Source: Erythrobacter sp. EC-HK427
GTDB taxonomy: Bacteria > Pseudomonadota > Alphaproteobacteria > Sphingomonadales > Sphingomonadaceae
Direction of reading: 5' to 3'
NCBI RefSeq assembly: GCF_902498745.1
Contig: NZ_LR701479.1
Span: 2,807,060 to 2,871,059, forward strand
Length of the DNA: 64,000 nt
The notes below the pieces were generated by a model that was not told the DNA's origin, ran no database searches, and saw only the letters and a list, made by a program, of their open reading frames with translations. Made by a program: the position numbers and the translations under genes. Positions 35,111 through 44,733 of this stretch are shown in pieces. The first letter of the stretch is position 1. Each line of letters starts with the position of its first letter.

Positions 35111-35971
35111 GTGGAACGGATCCAAAGGCTGTTCAGATTGCTCGAATCGGCCAACCCGCAGATTGCGGGCAGAGCCGCGCTCACGCTGTTTACCTATCCC
35201 ATGGCGCCGGTCATCCGCACGGAGGCCGAACGGCGGCTGGTGCGCAAGGCGCAGGCCAAGCTGGCCGAGGCCGAGCGGGCCGATTTGCGGGTGCGCGGCT
35301 TCCGCATCGCCACGTATTTCTTCGCGCACACAGCGGCGCAGCGGCAGGGCACCGCGCTGCTCGTGCATGGCTGGACCAGCACGGCGGCCTTTATGACGGC
35401 GACGGTCGACCAGCTGCGCGCGCGCGGTTTTGATGTCGTCGCGTTCGATATGCCCGCGCATGGCAATTCCACCGGCCGCCGCGCGCTGCTGATGGATTGC
35501 GTGCTGACCATGCTGGCGGTCGCCAACCGCTACGGCCCGATAGACCGCGTGATCGCGCACAGTTTCGGCGGGCCGGTTTCCACGCTGGCGCTGGTGAGCG
35601 AGTTGAGCCCCGCGCTTTCGGAGACAACCCACCTGCTGTTCATCGCGTCCCCCAACAGGCTCGCCGATGTGACCGAGGACTTTGCCCGCGCGCTCGGCCT
35701 TTCGCCAGATGTGCAGCAGGTGTTCGAGGAACTGCTGGTGGAGCCGTTTGGCGGCGATCTGGGCGCGATGGATGCCAATGTGCTGCTGGCGGGCCTGCCC
35801 AACAGACTGACGATCATCCATTCGACCGACGATCACGAAGTGCGCTTCGATGCGGCGGAGCGGTTCGCGAAATTGGGCGGAAATGTCGCCCTGCAGCAGC
35901 TCGAAGGGCTTGGCCACCGGCGCATTCTGCACGCGCAGCCGGGTGTGGAAGCGGTGCTGGCGGCGGTTTAG
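35111..35971 (+). CDS. Alpha/beta-fold hydrolase
   Basis: 286 residues from GTG 35111, which has an ideal AAGGAGG upstream; the ATG at 35066 would read through the operator and is less likely. Features are the oxyanion motif LLVHGWTSTA, the nucleophile elbow VIAHSFGGPVSTLAL, a probable acid Asp in IHSTDDHEVRF and the catalytic His in LEGLGHRRILHA. The substrate is unknown. The adjacent TetR gene and operator suggest induction by a small hydrophobic molecule that may also be the substrate. Confidence 0.9.
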   Translation: MERIQRLFRLLESANPQIAGRAALTLFTYPMAPVIRTEAERRLVRKAQAKLAEAERADLRVRGFRIATYFFAHTAAQRQGTALLVHGWTSTAAFMTATVDQLRARGFDVVAFDMPAHGNSTGRRALLMDCVLTMLAVANRYGPIDRVIAHSFGGPVSTLALVSELSPALSETTHLLFIASPNRLADVTEDFARALGLSPDVQQVFEELLVEPFGGDLGAMDANVLLAGLPNRLTIIHSTDDHEVRFDAAERFAKLGGNVALQQLEGLGHRRILHAQPGVEAVLAAV

Positions 35972-35978
35972 GCCGTCT

Positions 35979-36070
35979 CTCCCCTCCCCTTGGGGAGGGG
36001 CTGGGGGTGGGGGCTCCACACCAATTTGATCCCGTACCCCCATCCCAACCCTTCCCCAAGGGGAAGGGCT
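35979..36070. repeat. 92-bp dispersed palindromic repeat, copy 1
   Basis: The unit starts CTCCCCTCCCCTTGGGGAGG and ends CCCCAAGGGGAAGGGCT. An almost identical copy in opposite orientation lies at 53804-53895, both directly behind a stop codon. Each end forms a strong GC hairpin, so it may terminate transcription as well as be mobile. Confidence 0.88.
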
Positions 36071-36096
36071 TTTTGGAAGCTTGCATTCTTCCGAGC

Positions 36097-36501
36097 TTAG
36101 GCGCTCAATGCAGCCGACAAACGATCCCTAATTGACCGCAATTGTCGCGCAACGGCATCCATATCAGCATCAGTTTGTGCACTCACCGACGCGGCAATCG
36201 CAGAACGAGCCGGAGCCGCGCTCGCCGCTCCCTGCAACGCCTTCTTGGCGCCATTGAGCGTGTAGCCTTCGCGGTTTACCAGCCGGTCAATCCGCTCCAC
36301 CAGCGCCACATCTTCGGGACGGTAGAGCCGCCGCCCGCCGCTGCGTTTCAGCGGGGCGAGCATCGGGAACTTGCTTTCCCAATAGCGCAGCACGTGCGGC
36401 TTGATGTTGAAGGCAGCCGACACCTCGCCAATGGTGCGCATCGCGCCCACAGCCTTACCGTCATGGAAGCGCGGCCCGCTGGAAGAGGCCGCCCCGCTCA
36501 T
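36097..36501 (-). CDS. MerR family transcriptional regulator
   Basis: 134 residues. The MerR winged-helix is clear: [51 protein letters not shown], followed by a helical extension and an Ala-rich tail. The effector is unknown, and no metal-binding cysteines are present. Its start overlaps the stop of ihfA (ATGA), and the order plsX-fabH-ihfA-merR is widespread in alphaproteobacteria. Confidence 0.93.
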   Translation of the reverse strand: MSGAASSSGPRFHDGKAVGAMRTIGEVSAAFNIKPHVLRYWESKFPMLAPLKRSGGRRLYRPEDVALVERIDRLVNREGYTLNGAKKALQGAASAAPARSAIAASVSAQTDADMDAVARQLRSIRDRLSAALSA

Positions 36502-36806
36502 CCGGCGCTGGCAATCCGCTCTTTGAGCTTCTGGCTGGCGCGGAAGGTCATAACGCGGCGCGGCGTGATCGGCACTTCAACGCCCGTCTTGGGGTTGCGG
36601 CCGATGCGTTCGCGCTTGTCGCGCAGCACAAAGCTGCCGAAGCCGGAGATTTTCACATTCTCGCCATCAGCCATCGCATCGCACATCTTGGCCATGATCG
36701 CTTCGACCATCTCGAGGCTTTCCGCACGCGAAAAACCCATCTTGCGATTGATCAGATCTGCAAGGTCAGCGCGTGTCAACGTCCCTACCGAGCGCATTGA
36801 TTCCAT
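36498..36806 (-). CDS. ihfA: Integration host factor subunit alpha
   Basis: 102 residues from ATG 36806 (ATG 36797 is an alternative). The HU/IHF fold is evident from [53 protein letters not shown] and the DNA-intercalating Pro in the arm, with [21 protein letters not shown] at the end. It forms a heterodimer with IhfB and bends DNA at sites used in transcription and recombination. It is the fourth gene of the rpmF operon. Confidence 0.95.
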   Translation of the reverse strand: MESMRSVGTLTRADLADLINRKMGFSRAESLEMVEAIMAKMCDAMADGENVKISGFGSFVLRDKRERIGRNPKTGVEVPITPRRVMTFRASQKLKERIASAG

Positions 36807-36905
36807 TGCGTTTGAACTCCCTTTAACGCGACCCGAACGCCGGGGGTTATGAACAGGAGTGTTTGTAAACGCAAGCCGTCTGCCCGCATGGATTTGGGAA
36901 AAATC

Positions 36906-37871
36906 CTATACCCGCAGCAGGCTCGCGCCCCAGGTAAAGCCGCCGCCCATCGCTTCGAGCATGACAAGATCGCCCGGCTTGATCCGCCCGTCACGCTTGG
37001 CGACATCGAAGGCGAGCGGCACCGATGCGGCAGAGGTATTGGCGTGTTGGTCTACCGTCACCACCAGCTTGTCGCCCGACAGGCCCAGCTTTTTGGCGGT
37101 GGCATCAAGGATGCGCTGGTTGGCCTGATGTGGCACCACCCAGTCGATATCGGCGGGCACAAACCCGGCCTCATCCAGCACTTCACCCAGAACTTCGGCA
37201 AGGTTTACAACAGCATGGCGGAAGACCTCGCGGCCCTTCATGCGTAGCTTGCCGACCTCGCCCGTGGTCGACGGCCCGCCATCGACATACAGCAGATCGC
37301 CATGCTCGCCCTGCGCGTGCAGGCGGGTGGCGAGGATGCCGGGGCCGTCTTCGGCCACATCCTGCGCCTCGATCACGAAGGCCCCTGCCCCGTCCCCGAA
37401 CAGCACGCAGGTGGTGCGGTCTTCCCAGTCGAGAATGCGGCTGAAGGTTTCCGCGCCGATCACAATCGCGCGTTTGGCCATGCCGGCGCGCAGCATCGCA
37501 TCCGCCGTGCCAAGCGCGTAGAGAAAGCCCGAACACACTGCAGCCACGTCAAACGCCGGAAATCCCTTGCCGCCCAGCGCGTGCTGGATGCGAGTCGCGG
37601 TGGCGGGGAAGGTGTTGTCGGGCGTGGCGGTGGCGAGCACGATCAGGTCGATATCGGCAATCGTCAGTCCGGCATCGTCCAGCGCTGCCTGCGCCGCTGC
37701 GGTACCGAGCGAGCCGGTCGTCTCCCCCTCGCCCGCAAGATAGCGTTGGGTGATGCCGGTGCGTTCGCGGATCCATTCGTCGCTCGTGTCCACCCGCTCT
37801 GCCAGTGCGGCATTGCTGACGCAGTTGGCAGGCAAGGCGCTGCCGCAGCCCTTCAGAACCGAGCGGATCAT
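36906..37871 (-). CDS. fabH: Beta-ketoacyl-ACP synthase III
   Basis: 321 residues, standard length. The catalytic triad is visible: Cys113 in [11 protein letters not shown], His in PHQANQRI and Asn in [12 protein letters not shown]. It condenses acetyl-CoA with malonyl-ACP to start fatty acid elongation. Its start overlaps the stop of plsX by 4 bp, so the two are coupled. Confidence 0.97.
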   Translation of the reverse strand: MIRSVLKGCGSALPANCVSNAALAERVDTSDEWIRERTGITQRYLAGEGETTGSLGTAAAQAALDDAGLTIADIDLIVLATATPDNTFPATATRIQHALGGKGFPAFDVAAVCSGFLYALGTADAMLRAGMAKRAIVIGAETFSRILDWEDRTTCVLFGDGAGAFVIEAQDVAEDGPGILATRLHAQGEHGDLLYVDGGPSTTGEVGKLRMKGREVFRHAVVNLAEVLGEVLDEAGFVPADIDWVVPHQANQRILDATAKKLGLSGDKLVVTVDQHANTSAASVPLAFDVAKRDGRIKPGDLVMLEAMGGGFTWGASLLRV

Positions 37872-38953
37872 TCGGCGGCTTCGCCAGTCGTGGCGGCAGC
37901 GGAAGCGGCGCCATTGCCCGTATCGCGCAAGGCATCCTCGCCCAGCTCGGCGAGATCGGCGGCGATGCGTGTGGTGATATCGTCTTCCAGCAGGCGCGCG
38001 GTCACGTGCACCGCATTGGCCACGCCCTTGGCATTGGCGCTGCCATGCGATTTCACGATTACGCCGCCAAGGCCAAGGAAAACCCCGCCATTGTGGTTGT
38101 TGGGATCGAGATGGTGGCGCAGCAATTCGGTCGCCGGGCGGCTGACCAGAAAGCCCACTTTCGAGCGGAACGAGCTGGTGAAGGCGGTTTTGAGCAAATC
38201 GGTGACGAAGCGCGCCGACCCCTCGATCGCTTTGAGCGCGATATTGCCCGAAAACCCGTCGGTCACCACCACATCGACTTCGCCGCGATTGATCTTGTCG
38301 GCTTCGATAAAGCCGTCAAACTGCATGGCGAGGCCCGTCGCATCGCGCAGCCGCTGGCTCGCGACACGCAGGTTCTCGGTGCCCTTGATGCTTTCGGTGC
38401 CGATATTGAGCAGGCGGACGCGCGGGGCGGGTTTGCCCGTCACAATGCGCGAATAGGCCGCGCCCATAATCGCAAATTGGATGAGGTTGCGCGCATCGCA
38501 ATCGGTGTTGGCGCCCAGATCGAGCATCACCACGTCATTATCGCCGAGCGTGGGCATCAGGCCGGCAAGCGCAGGGCGGTCAATCCCCGGCATGGTGCGC
38601 AGGGAAAGCTTGCTCATCGCCATCAGCGCGCCGGTATTGCCTGCGCTGACCGCAGCCGCCGCCTCGCCTTCCTTCACCGCATTGATGGCAAGGCCCATGC
38701 TGGTGGTCTTGGCGCGGCGAATAGCGCGGCTGGGCTTTTCATCGCCCGCCACAACCTCGTCACAATGCAGGATTTCGCTGGCAGCGGCCATGCCGGGATG
38801 CTCGTCGAGCACCGGCTTGATCTGCGCCTCGTCACCCACCAGTAGGAAGCGGAAGGAATCATGCTGGCGGCGGGCAAGGGCCGCGCCGCTGACCATGACG
38901 CGCACACCTTCATCACCGCCCATCGCATCAATCGCGATACGCGGTAGGCTCAT
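37868..38953 (-). CDS. plsX: Phosphate acyltransferase PlsX
   Basis: 361 residues from ATG 38953. The N-terminus [11 protein letters not shown] and the segments [12 protein letters not shown] and [17 protein letters not shown] are diagnostic. PlsX converts acyl-ACP to acyl-phosphate for PlsY in phospholipid synthesis. It lies between rpmF and fabH in the conserved order and overlaps fabH by ATGA. Confidence 0.97.
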   Translation of the reverse strand: MSLPRIAIDAMGGDEGVRVMVSGAALARRQHDSFRFLLVGDEAQIKPVLDEHPGMAAASEILHCDEVVAGDEKPSRAIRRAKTTSMGLAINAVKEGEAAAAVSAGNTGALMAMSKLSLRTMPGIDRPALAGLMPTLGDNDVVMLDLGANTDCDARNLIQFAIMGAAYSRIVTGKPAPRVRLLNIGTESIKGTENLRVASQRLRDATGLAMQFDGFIEADKINRGEVDVVVTDGFSGNIALKAIEGSARFVTDLLKTAFTSSFRSKVGFLVSRPATELLRHHLDPNNHNGGVFLGLGGVIVKSHGSANAKGVANAVHVTARLLEDDITTRIAADLAELGEDALRDTGNGAASAAATTGEAAE

Positions 38954-38984
38954 GCGCTCAATCCTTTTCCAGACCGGAAGGGTC

Positions 38985-39167
38985 TTAGAGACCCTTGGGT
39001 TCGATAACCTGACGGCCGTTATAGTGGCCACAGGCATTGCACAGCATGTGCGGGCGCTTCAGCTCGCCGCAGTTCGAACATTCGTGGAAGGCTTCGACCT
39101 TCAGCGAATCATGCGACCGGCGGTTGCCCCGGCGATGCGGCGATACTTTTCTTTTAGGGACAGCCAT
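38985..39167 (-). CDS. rpmF: 50S ribosomal protein L32
   Basis: 60 residues from ATG 39167. The sequence [20 protein letters not shown] is typical L32, and the C-terminal half carries a CxxC pair (CSNCGE) and a second one (CNACGHYNG), so this is the zinc-binding form. It begins the operon with plsX, fabH, ihfA and merR. Confidence 0.97.
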   Translation of the reverse strand: MAVPKRKVSPHRRGNRRSHDSLKVEAFHECSNCGELKRPHMLCNACGHYNGRQVIEPKGL

Positions 39168-39358
39168 AGCGGCACCTGTTCCAATACATCTGTTCGTTTC
39201 GGATGCCGCCCTAGGCGATGCCCAGCCAACGCGCAAGCGCGGCTGATGCGTCCCTTTGGATGCGGCGAAGGCGCGCGCTATACCGAAGTTTTGCAACTAT
39301 GCAAGCACTGCCCTCACACCTATGACAACCCAATTGGATATTGCCGACGGGGGTTGCA

Positions 39359-39769
39359 ATGGGAAATCTGGATGCGCTTGATCTGCACATTACACTGCTG
39401 AGCGCGGGGCTGGCCGCGTTCATCAATATCTGGCTGGCGATCCGCTGCGGCAGAGCGCGGATGAAGGGCAAGGTCGCGCATGGCGATGGCGGCGACGCGA
39501 TGCTGGGCCGCGCCATGCGCGCGCACGCCAATTTCACCGAATATACCCCGCTGTTCCTGATCCTGATCTTCGCGCTGGAGATCACCGGCCATTCGGGCTG
39601 GCTGCTGGGCGTTGCCGCAGGCCTGTTCCTCGCCGGACGGATCTTCCACGGCATCGGCATGGACGCGGAAATCCCCGGCTTTGCGCGAACGGTGGGCGTG
39701 CTGTGCACGATCCCGATCCTGCTCGCCCTAGGCGTGGCAGCAGTGTTGGCAGGCGTGCGGGTGATCTAA
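39359..39769 (+). CDS. MAPEG family membrane protein
   Basis: 136 residues from ATG 39359; a TTG at 39341 is a weaker possibility. Four hydrophobic segments fit the MAPEG fold, and the signature RAHANFTEYTPLFLIL is typical of the bacterial group. Related eukaryotic enzymes conjugate or isomerise with glutathione, but bacterial members are mostly uncharacterised. It is convergent with the metallo-hydrolase gene. Confidence 0.9.
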   Translation: MGNLDALDLHITLLSAGLAAFINIWLAIRCGRARMKGKVAHGDGGDAMLGRAMRAHANFTEYTPLFLILIFALEITGHSGWLLGVAAGLFLAGRIFHGIGMDAEIPGFARTVGVLCTIPILLALGVAAVLAGVRVI

Positions 39770-39772
39770 ACC

Positions 39773-40479
<707 letters not shown>

Positions 40480-40533
40480 CGGGCGTAGGTGGCTTGGCGG
40501 CGCGCGTCATGCAAGGGGGCATTGCCGCGCCTG

Positions 40534-40992
40534 CTATGGCGTCGCGATCCGGTTGATCGCGAAAATCTGCACCGGGCCCGTCGTCTCGCACGCATCGTCA
40601 AGGCAGGTTGCGGTAAACCACATTTCGCCACTACCGATCATCCCGCCCTCGCTCGGCGCGAAGACGTCGTCCGGATCCTGCGCCATGATCGCTGCACGCA
40701 GCGGTGTATCGAACAGCCAGTCGAACCGCGCCGCGATGTCTTCGCGGCTTTCGATATAGGTGGTCTGCACCGGGCCATCGGAGGTTTCGTTCACCCGCAA
40801 GGGCAGGCGGATCATGCCGATCACCGCATCTTGCTCGCCCGCTGCCAGCGCCGATTGCAGCGCGCGGACGAAGTCGCTGTATTCACCGTTCGTGGTTGGC
40901 GTGCCGTATGCCGGCGGGGGAACTTTCTGCGCAGCGACAGGGACGGGCAGAAGCACGGCAGCAGCGGCGATGATCGGGGCGATAGCTTTCAT
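40534..40992 (-). CDS. Exported hypothetical protein
   Basis: 152 residues from ATG 40992. A signal peptide (AIAPIIAAAAVLLPVPVAAQ) precedes a globular domain with two closely spaced Cys (ATCLDDACETT) that may form a disulfide. The SDFVRALQSALAAGEQDAVIGMIRLPLRV segment resembles nothing I can name. Function unknown, probably periplasmic. Confidence 0.72.
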   Translation of the reverse strand: MKAIAPIIAAAAVLLPVPVAAQKVPPPAYGTPTTNGEYSDFVRALQSALAAGEQDAVIGMIRLPLRVNETSDGPVQTTYIESREDIAARFDWLFDTPLRAAIMAQDPDDVFAPSEGGMIGSGEMWFTATCLDDACETTGPVQIFAINRIATP

Positions 40993-41096
40993 CCTGCGAG
41001 AAATATCACACAAGCGCGCCCTCCCCAACAGGCTTCGGGCATTCTCACGCGCGGCTTGGTGATGACGCGCGCCCGCCTTGCGCCTACAATCGCCTA

Positions 41097-41558
41097 ATGG
41101 AGCCGCTCACCTATCGATATGCCACCGAAGCCGACCTGCCCTTCCTCGATCGGCTGGCGGACGAGGACGGTATTGGCGCGGCGCGCGACAATCTGCGCCC
41201 CGACCACGCGGAGCAGGCGCTGGAAGGCCTGCGCGCCATCAACACCGACCCGAACCACGCGCTCTACATCGTCGAGCAGCACGGCGAACCCGTCGGCAGT
41301 TTCCAACTGAGCTTCCTCCCCGGCGTCTCCCGCCGCGGCGCATGGCGCGGGCAGATCGAAAGCGTGCGCGTGTTGGCAGACTGGCGCGGCGAAGGCATTG
41401 GCGAGGCGATGATGCGCTGGGCGGTCGAGCGCTGCAAAGAGCGCGGCTGCGGCATCGTCCAGCTAACGAGCGACCGCCAGCGCGGCGGCGCACACCGGTT
41501 TTATGAGCGATTGGGGTTTGTGCCCACGCACACCGGCTTCAAGCTGACGCTTGGCTAA
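41097..41558 (+). CDS. GNAT family N-acetyltransferase
   Basis: 153 residues. The acetyl-CoA loop appears as VRVLADWRGEGIGEAMMRWAVE (Q/RxxGxG/A pattern), with the family C-terminal motif HRFYERLGFVPTHTGFKL. The substrate is unknown; it may acetylate an amino group on an antibiotic, amino acid or protein. The stop overlaps that of the S24 repressor gene by 4 bp. Confidence 0.92.
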   Translation: MEPLTYRYATEADLPFLDRLADEDGIGAARDNLRPDHAEQALEGLRAINTDPNHALYIVEQHGEPVGSFQLSFLPGVSRRGAWRGQIESVRVLADWRGEGIGEAMMRWAVERCKERGCGIVQLTSDRQRGGAHRFYERLGFVPTHTGFKLTLG

Positions 41559-42187
41559 ACCCGCCCGCTTTTCCAAACCACGCGGCCGATGATCTGCAAA
41601 TCCTCTGCCGCAACCTGGATCGGCGGGTAGGAGAGGTTCTGGCTCAGCAGGCTGAAGCGCCCTGCCCCTTGGCTGGCGACGCGCTTGACCAGCAGGCTGT
41701 CATCCAGCCGCACCACATGGACGCCGTCGCGGAAGGGCTGGTCGCGGCGGTCAACCAGCACTTCGTCGCCTTCGCGCAGCAGTGGCTCCATCGAATCGCC
41801 GACAACGCGGATGGCGGAGAGCCGCGCGCCGTCCAGCCCCTGTTCCTTCAGCCAGCGTTTGGAGAAGCGGAAGGCATCGAAGGGTATCTCCTGCGCCGCC
41901 GCCGCGCCGGGGCCGGCGGAGGCATCGATATCGAGCCGCGGCACATCAATCCACTCGCCGCCCCGCTGCTTGTCATAGGATTTATCCTGCGGCCCGCCGA
42001 GCGATGATTCGTCCAGGCCGAGAAACGCCGCGAGCATCCGGCGGTCTTCCTCTTCCAGCTTTCGCGGGCTGCCTTTGGTGATATATTGCTGCAAATACGT
42101 ATTGTTACGCCCGATCATGCGCGACAGGGCGGCAAGGCTGGTGCCCTTTTCGCGTGCTGCCTCTGCCAGAATTTCCCGCGCGCCCAT
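41555..42187 (-). CDS. S24/LexA-like repressor with peptidase domain
   Basis: 210 residues. The N-terminal half (SLAALSRMIGRNNTYLQQYITKGSPRKLEEEDRRMLAAFLG) is a divergent helix-turn-helix. The C-terminal half is an S24 fold with the nucleophile Ser132 in VVGDSMEPLLREGDEVLV and the general base Lys168 in DSLLVKRVAS, so RecA-stimulated self-cleavage is likely. Such proteins act as prophage-type or stress repressors. Its own promoter region contains three TTCCTA motifs and an inverted TAGGA. No phage genes are adjacent, so it may control genes elsewhere. Confidence 0.9.
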   Translation of the reverse strand: MGAREILAEAAREKGTSLAALSRMIGRNNTYLQQYITKGSPRKLEEEDRRMLAAFLGLDESSLGGPQDKSYDKQRGGEWIDVPRLDIDASAGPGAAAAQEIPFDAFRFSKRWLKEQGLDGARLSAIRVVGDSMEPLLREGDEVLVDRRDQPFRDGVHVVRLDDSLLVKRVASQGAGRFSLLSQNLSYPPIQVAAEDLQIIGRVVWKSGRV

Positions 42188-42192
42188 GCTGT

Positions 42193-42251
42193 TTCCTACC
42201 CGTGGTGAATAAAACCTTCCTACACGATGTATTTTTCCTAGACAAGTAGGA
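42193..42251. promoter_or_regulatory. Repeated TTCCTA operator-like motif before the S24 repressor gene
   Basis: TTCCTA occurs at 42193-42198, 42217-42222 and 42235-42240, and an inverted TAGGA at 42247-42251. The last pair forms CCTAGACAAGTAGG, and the middle copy contains TACACGATGTA, a perfect palindrome. The cluster starts 6 bp upstream of the repressor start, consistent with autoregulatory sites. Confidence 0.5.
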
Positions 42252-42337
42252 TTTGGCGATTATCCCCTTCGGACAAGTATCCACAGGAGCGCAATCCGCG
42301 ACTCCCGAATCTCGAAAGGCAGTGATATGACGGGTGG

Positions 42338-43141
42338 ATGGGGATTTTTTCTAAGCTCCCGTGGTGGAGCGCATTTCCGTTGTCTGGTGGTTTTGCCTTG
42401 ATGAGCGCTTTTGCTCCCGACGCTTTTCCCGACTGGGTTAGGGTGGCTCTATTCTGGCTGGGTGTTGCTATGGCCGCTGTAGGGGTGTGCGCCGCCTTGT
42501 GGCACTATCGGCCCCGCCACTTTTTAGCGGATCATGTGCTTTGGCGTTTTGGCAAGTCCAAGCCAACTGCGAGCACTTCCGCCAGTAGAAAGGTAGAGGT
42601 TTTGCCGCGCTCCCGATTTGACGAATCTAAGCAAAGCCAGTTTAGCTACCCATATCCGAAGGCGGTGCTGAAACTACGCATCCAAAACCCGCGTGGCACT
42701 CGCAGAGGAAAAGAAGATGGCACGCCCGTCGCAATGGCGCTGTCGGCGCAACTTCAAAACGATCACAGGAGCGTCTTGCTCAATTGTTCTGCAATTCTAG
42801 CGGGAATTGAAGGTTACAGCGGCAAAGACGAATTGCTGGGGAAGGCATTCAAGTTGCCCAAGGGTGGGCACGTTTCTCATATGACCACCAACGTTTGCCA
42901 ATTTACGATGGTTAAAAGAGATATGAGTGATGAAGTATCACCTGAACCATTTCTCTTATGCCTTGAAGGCGAAATGATACCTCTTGAAGAGGATAGCACA
43001 TACGTTTTGGCCATCGAACTTCGATCTGAATACAAGTTCCCCACTTTGGCCAAGGTTCAGATTGATACTGAAAAGGGTTTGAATGCAGAGGCGCGTCTAC
43101 TTGGGCACGAGGTTTTAACGGAAGGTATTGGGGATGCATGA
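42338..43141 (+). CDS. Hypothetical membrane-anchored protein
   Basis: 267 residues. Two hydrophobic stretches (about 9-27 and 34-54) near the N-terminus precede a large cytoplasmic domain I do not recognise. The gene is clearly lower in GC than the neighbours, especially after position 42780, and stands next to a transposase, so it is probably part of a small acquired island. No catalytic motif is seen. The predicted second part is rich in beta-strand-like stretches. Confidence 0.7.
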   Translation: MGIFSKLPWWSAFPLSGGFALMSAFAPDAFPDWVRVALFWLGVAMAAVGVCAALWHYRPRHFLADHVLWRFGKSKPTASTSASRKVEVLPRSRFDESKQSQFSYPYPKAVLKLRIQNPRGTRRGKEDGTPVAMALSAQLQNDHRSVLLNCSAILAGIEGYSGKDELLGKAFKLPKGGHVSHMTTNVCQFTMVKRDMSDEVSPEPFLLCLEGEMIPLEEDSTYVLAIELRSEYKFPTLAKVQIDTEKGLNAEARLLGHEVLTEGIGDA

Positions 43142-43292
43142 TGACACCAAATTCGACCGCCTCCTAAAGGCGATGGCGGGGCCTAACGCTGAAATCCCAG
43201 CATCATCTCGGAAAGCATCGTCTGCGGGCGCTGGCGGCGATTGTGACGAAACTCAAACTCGCCCAGATACTTCGGAAGATGCTTCGGGCTGA
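43134..43292 (+). pseudogene. Small ORF apparently interrupted by the IS1595-family element
   Basis: From ATG 43134, overlapping the end of the previous gene by 8 bp, the frame reads MHDDTKFDRLLKAMAGPN, which looks like the start of a real small protein. From about 43180 it continues in antisense to the transposase gene and stops at 43292. The composition changes at that point. I infer the 3' part was lost when the element inserted, but a genuine 52-residue protein cannot be excluded. Confidence 0.4.
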
Positions 43293-44064
43293 CGTGGATA
43301 TGTGTCCCGTTGATCGAACGCTTTAGCTGCGCCCAGAACCCTTCAAGCCCGTTCACGGTCACGCCCTCTTTGGAGACGTATTCCTTAGCCTTGTGCTTGA
43401 CCTTGCGGTGCTCATAGCCGTTGAAGGTGACTAGCGGGCTGTAGCCGTTCATTTCGTCGGTGTGGACTTCGGTATTCGGGAGAACGTGCTGCGTGATCTG
43501 GGGGATAACGGTATCCCAGCGACGGTTGGGAACAACGCAGGTGACTACATCGCCGCCGCGCTGGCGCATTCCCAGAACAACCGTTTTGCCCTTGCCGCCA
43601 AAGCCACCCTTTTCATAGCCGCCGAGAAACGTCTCGTCGATTTCGACAATCTGTCCTTCGCCGCCAATCGGCTCGTCACCGTCGAGCATCGCCATGTATT
43701 TGCGGACTTCGTGACACATCCGCCAAGCGGTTTTGTAGGTCACGCCAATCTGGCGCTCGACTTCTTTTGCGGCAACGCCGTTACGCTTCGTGCAGAACAG
43801 GAACATGACAAAAAACCAGTCGCGCAGGCTGGTGCGCGTCCGGTGGAAAGGCGTTCCGGCGGTGGGGTAAACTTGATGCCCGCAATACTCGCAAGCGTAG
43901 GAGCGGCGAGCCTTCACACGGTAGAAATGGGCAGACTTGCCGCAACCATCGCATTCGTGGCGGTCGCCATAACGAACGCGCATAAGGTGATCGAGACAGC
44001 TTTCTTCCGTGGGGAAGCGGTCTTGAAACTGGCGAAGGGTGGGGCCTTTGTTGCTCATGCTCAT
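43183..44064 (-). CDS. IS1595 family (ISXO2-like) transposase
   Basis: 293 residues from ATG 44064. An N-terminal zinc ribbon has HECDGCGKSAHFYRV and SYACEYCGHQVYP. The DDE domain follows with IVEIDETFLGG (first Asp), VHTDEMNGYSPL (second Asp) and NGLEGFWAQLKRSINGTHIHVSPKHLPKYLGEFEFRHN with the last acidic residue. The frame is intact, so the transposase may be active. No terminal inverted repeats could be confirmed by eye on either side. Confidence 0.93.
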   Translation of the reverse strand: MSMSNKGPTLRQFQDRFPTEESCLDHLMRVRYGDRHECDGCGKSAHFYRVKARRSYACEYCGHQVYPTAGTPFHRTRTSLRDWFFVMFLFCTKRNGVAAKEVERQIGVTYKTAWRMCHEVRKYMAMLDGDEPIGGEGQIVEIDETFLGGYEKGGFGGKGKTVVLGMRQRGGDVVTCVVPNRRWDTVIPQITQHVLPNTEVHTDEMNGYSPLVTFNGYEHRKVKHKAKEYVSKEGVTVNGLEGFWAQLKRSINGTHIHVSPKHLPKYLGEFEFRHNRRQRPQTMLSEMMLGFQR

Positions 44065-44194
44065 TATGTAGCATAAAGCCTTACTTGTCGCAAGGGGATA
44101 ATCGCCTAGGATTTCGCGCGCTGTTTTACATCCATCGAGTCGCCGCCGAGTCGCTCGCACCATCGGTTCACAGCATCTGAAGGGGATTCACGCC

Positions 44195-44383
44195 GTGCTT
44201 ATCCGCAAGATCGAGGTTTTCCTGCGCCACACACGAATGCCACCAACCAAATTCGGTCGCCTCGCCACCAGCGATCCGCGCTTCGTGCTCGATCTGCGCA
44301 ACGGCCGCTCACCCCGCGCTGCCACGGAAAGACGGGTGGAACATTTCATGAACACATATATGGAGACTCCGGATGTATTTTGA
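44195..44383 (+). CDS. Small conserved hypothetical protein
   Basis: 62 residues from GTG 44195. The sequence RKIEVFLRHTRMPPTKFGRLATSDPRFVLDLRNGR looks like a helix-turn-helix-type small domain; similar short proteins are common in sphingomonads from memory. Function unknown, possibly DNA-binding. Its end overlaps the next gene by 11 bp, so the two are likely translated together. Confidence 0.65.
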   Translation: MLIRKIEVFLRHTRMPPTKFGRLATSDPRFVLDLRNGRSPRAATERRVEHFMNTYMETPDVF

Positions 44384-44729
44384 GAACAAGCCTGCTCCCA
44401 CTCCCGCCCGACCGGGCCGCAAGGGCGTGCGCGAAAGGCTGGCCGGGGTGCTGCTGGCGCTCGCAGGGGGGCATGGCCGCATTACCGCGCATTCGGAAAA
44501 AGCCTGGGCCAGCATCACCTTCGCCGGAGCGCGGCACCGCGTCGAGCTGGTGTTCGAGGGCACAGAGGCGGTGGAAGCGGGCGAGTGCTTTATCGCTTTC
44601 CTGCCCGAACACGAATTCGCGATCCCCGGCCAGCTGGTCGCCGATGCGGCGGTGGTGGAGGTGGCGTCAGTGGTCGACCCCGCGCGGCTGACGGTGGTGT
44701 GCGAGTTGTTGCTGTTGGAGGATGGTTAG
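44373..44729 (+). CDS. Conserved hypothetical protein
   Basis: 118 residues. An N-terminal Pro-rich stretch is followed by an alternating strand-rich domain (RHRVELVFEGTEAVEAGECFIAFLPEHEFAIPGQLVADAAVVEVASVV) with no motif I know. It has no signal or membrane segment. It overlaps the preceding small ORF and its stop is 4 bp from that of the membrane protein on the other strand. Confidence 0.65.
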   Translation: MYFENKPAPTPARPGRKGVRERLAGVLLALAGGHGRITAHSEKAWASITFAGARHRVELVFEGTEAVEAGECFIAFLPEHEFAIPGQLVADAAVVEVASVVDPARLTVVCELLLLEDG

Positions 44730-44733
44730 CTCA

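Noticed and set aside
43140-44200. Terminal inverted repeats of the IS1595-family element
   Set aside because: Only a six-base GGCGAT match was found between the two flanks, which is not enough to define ends.
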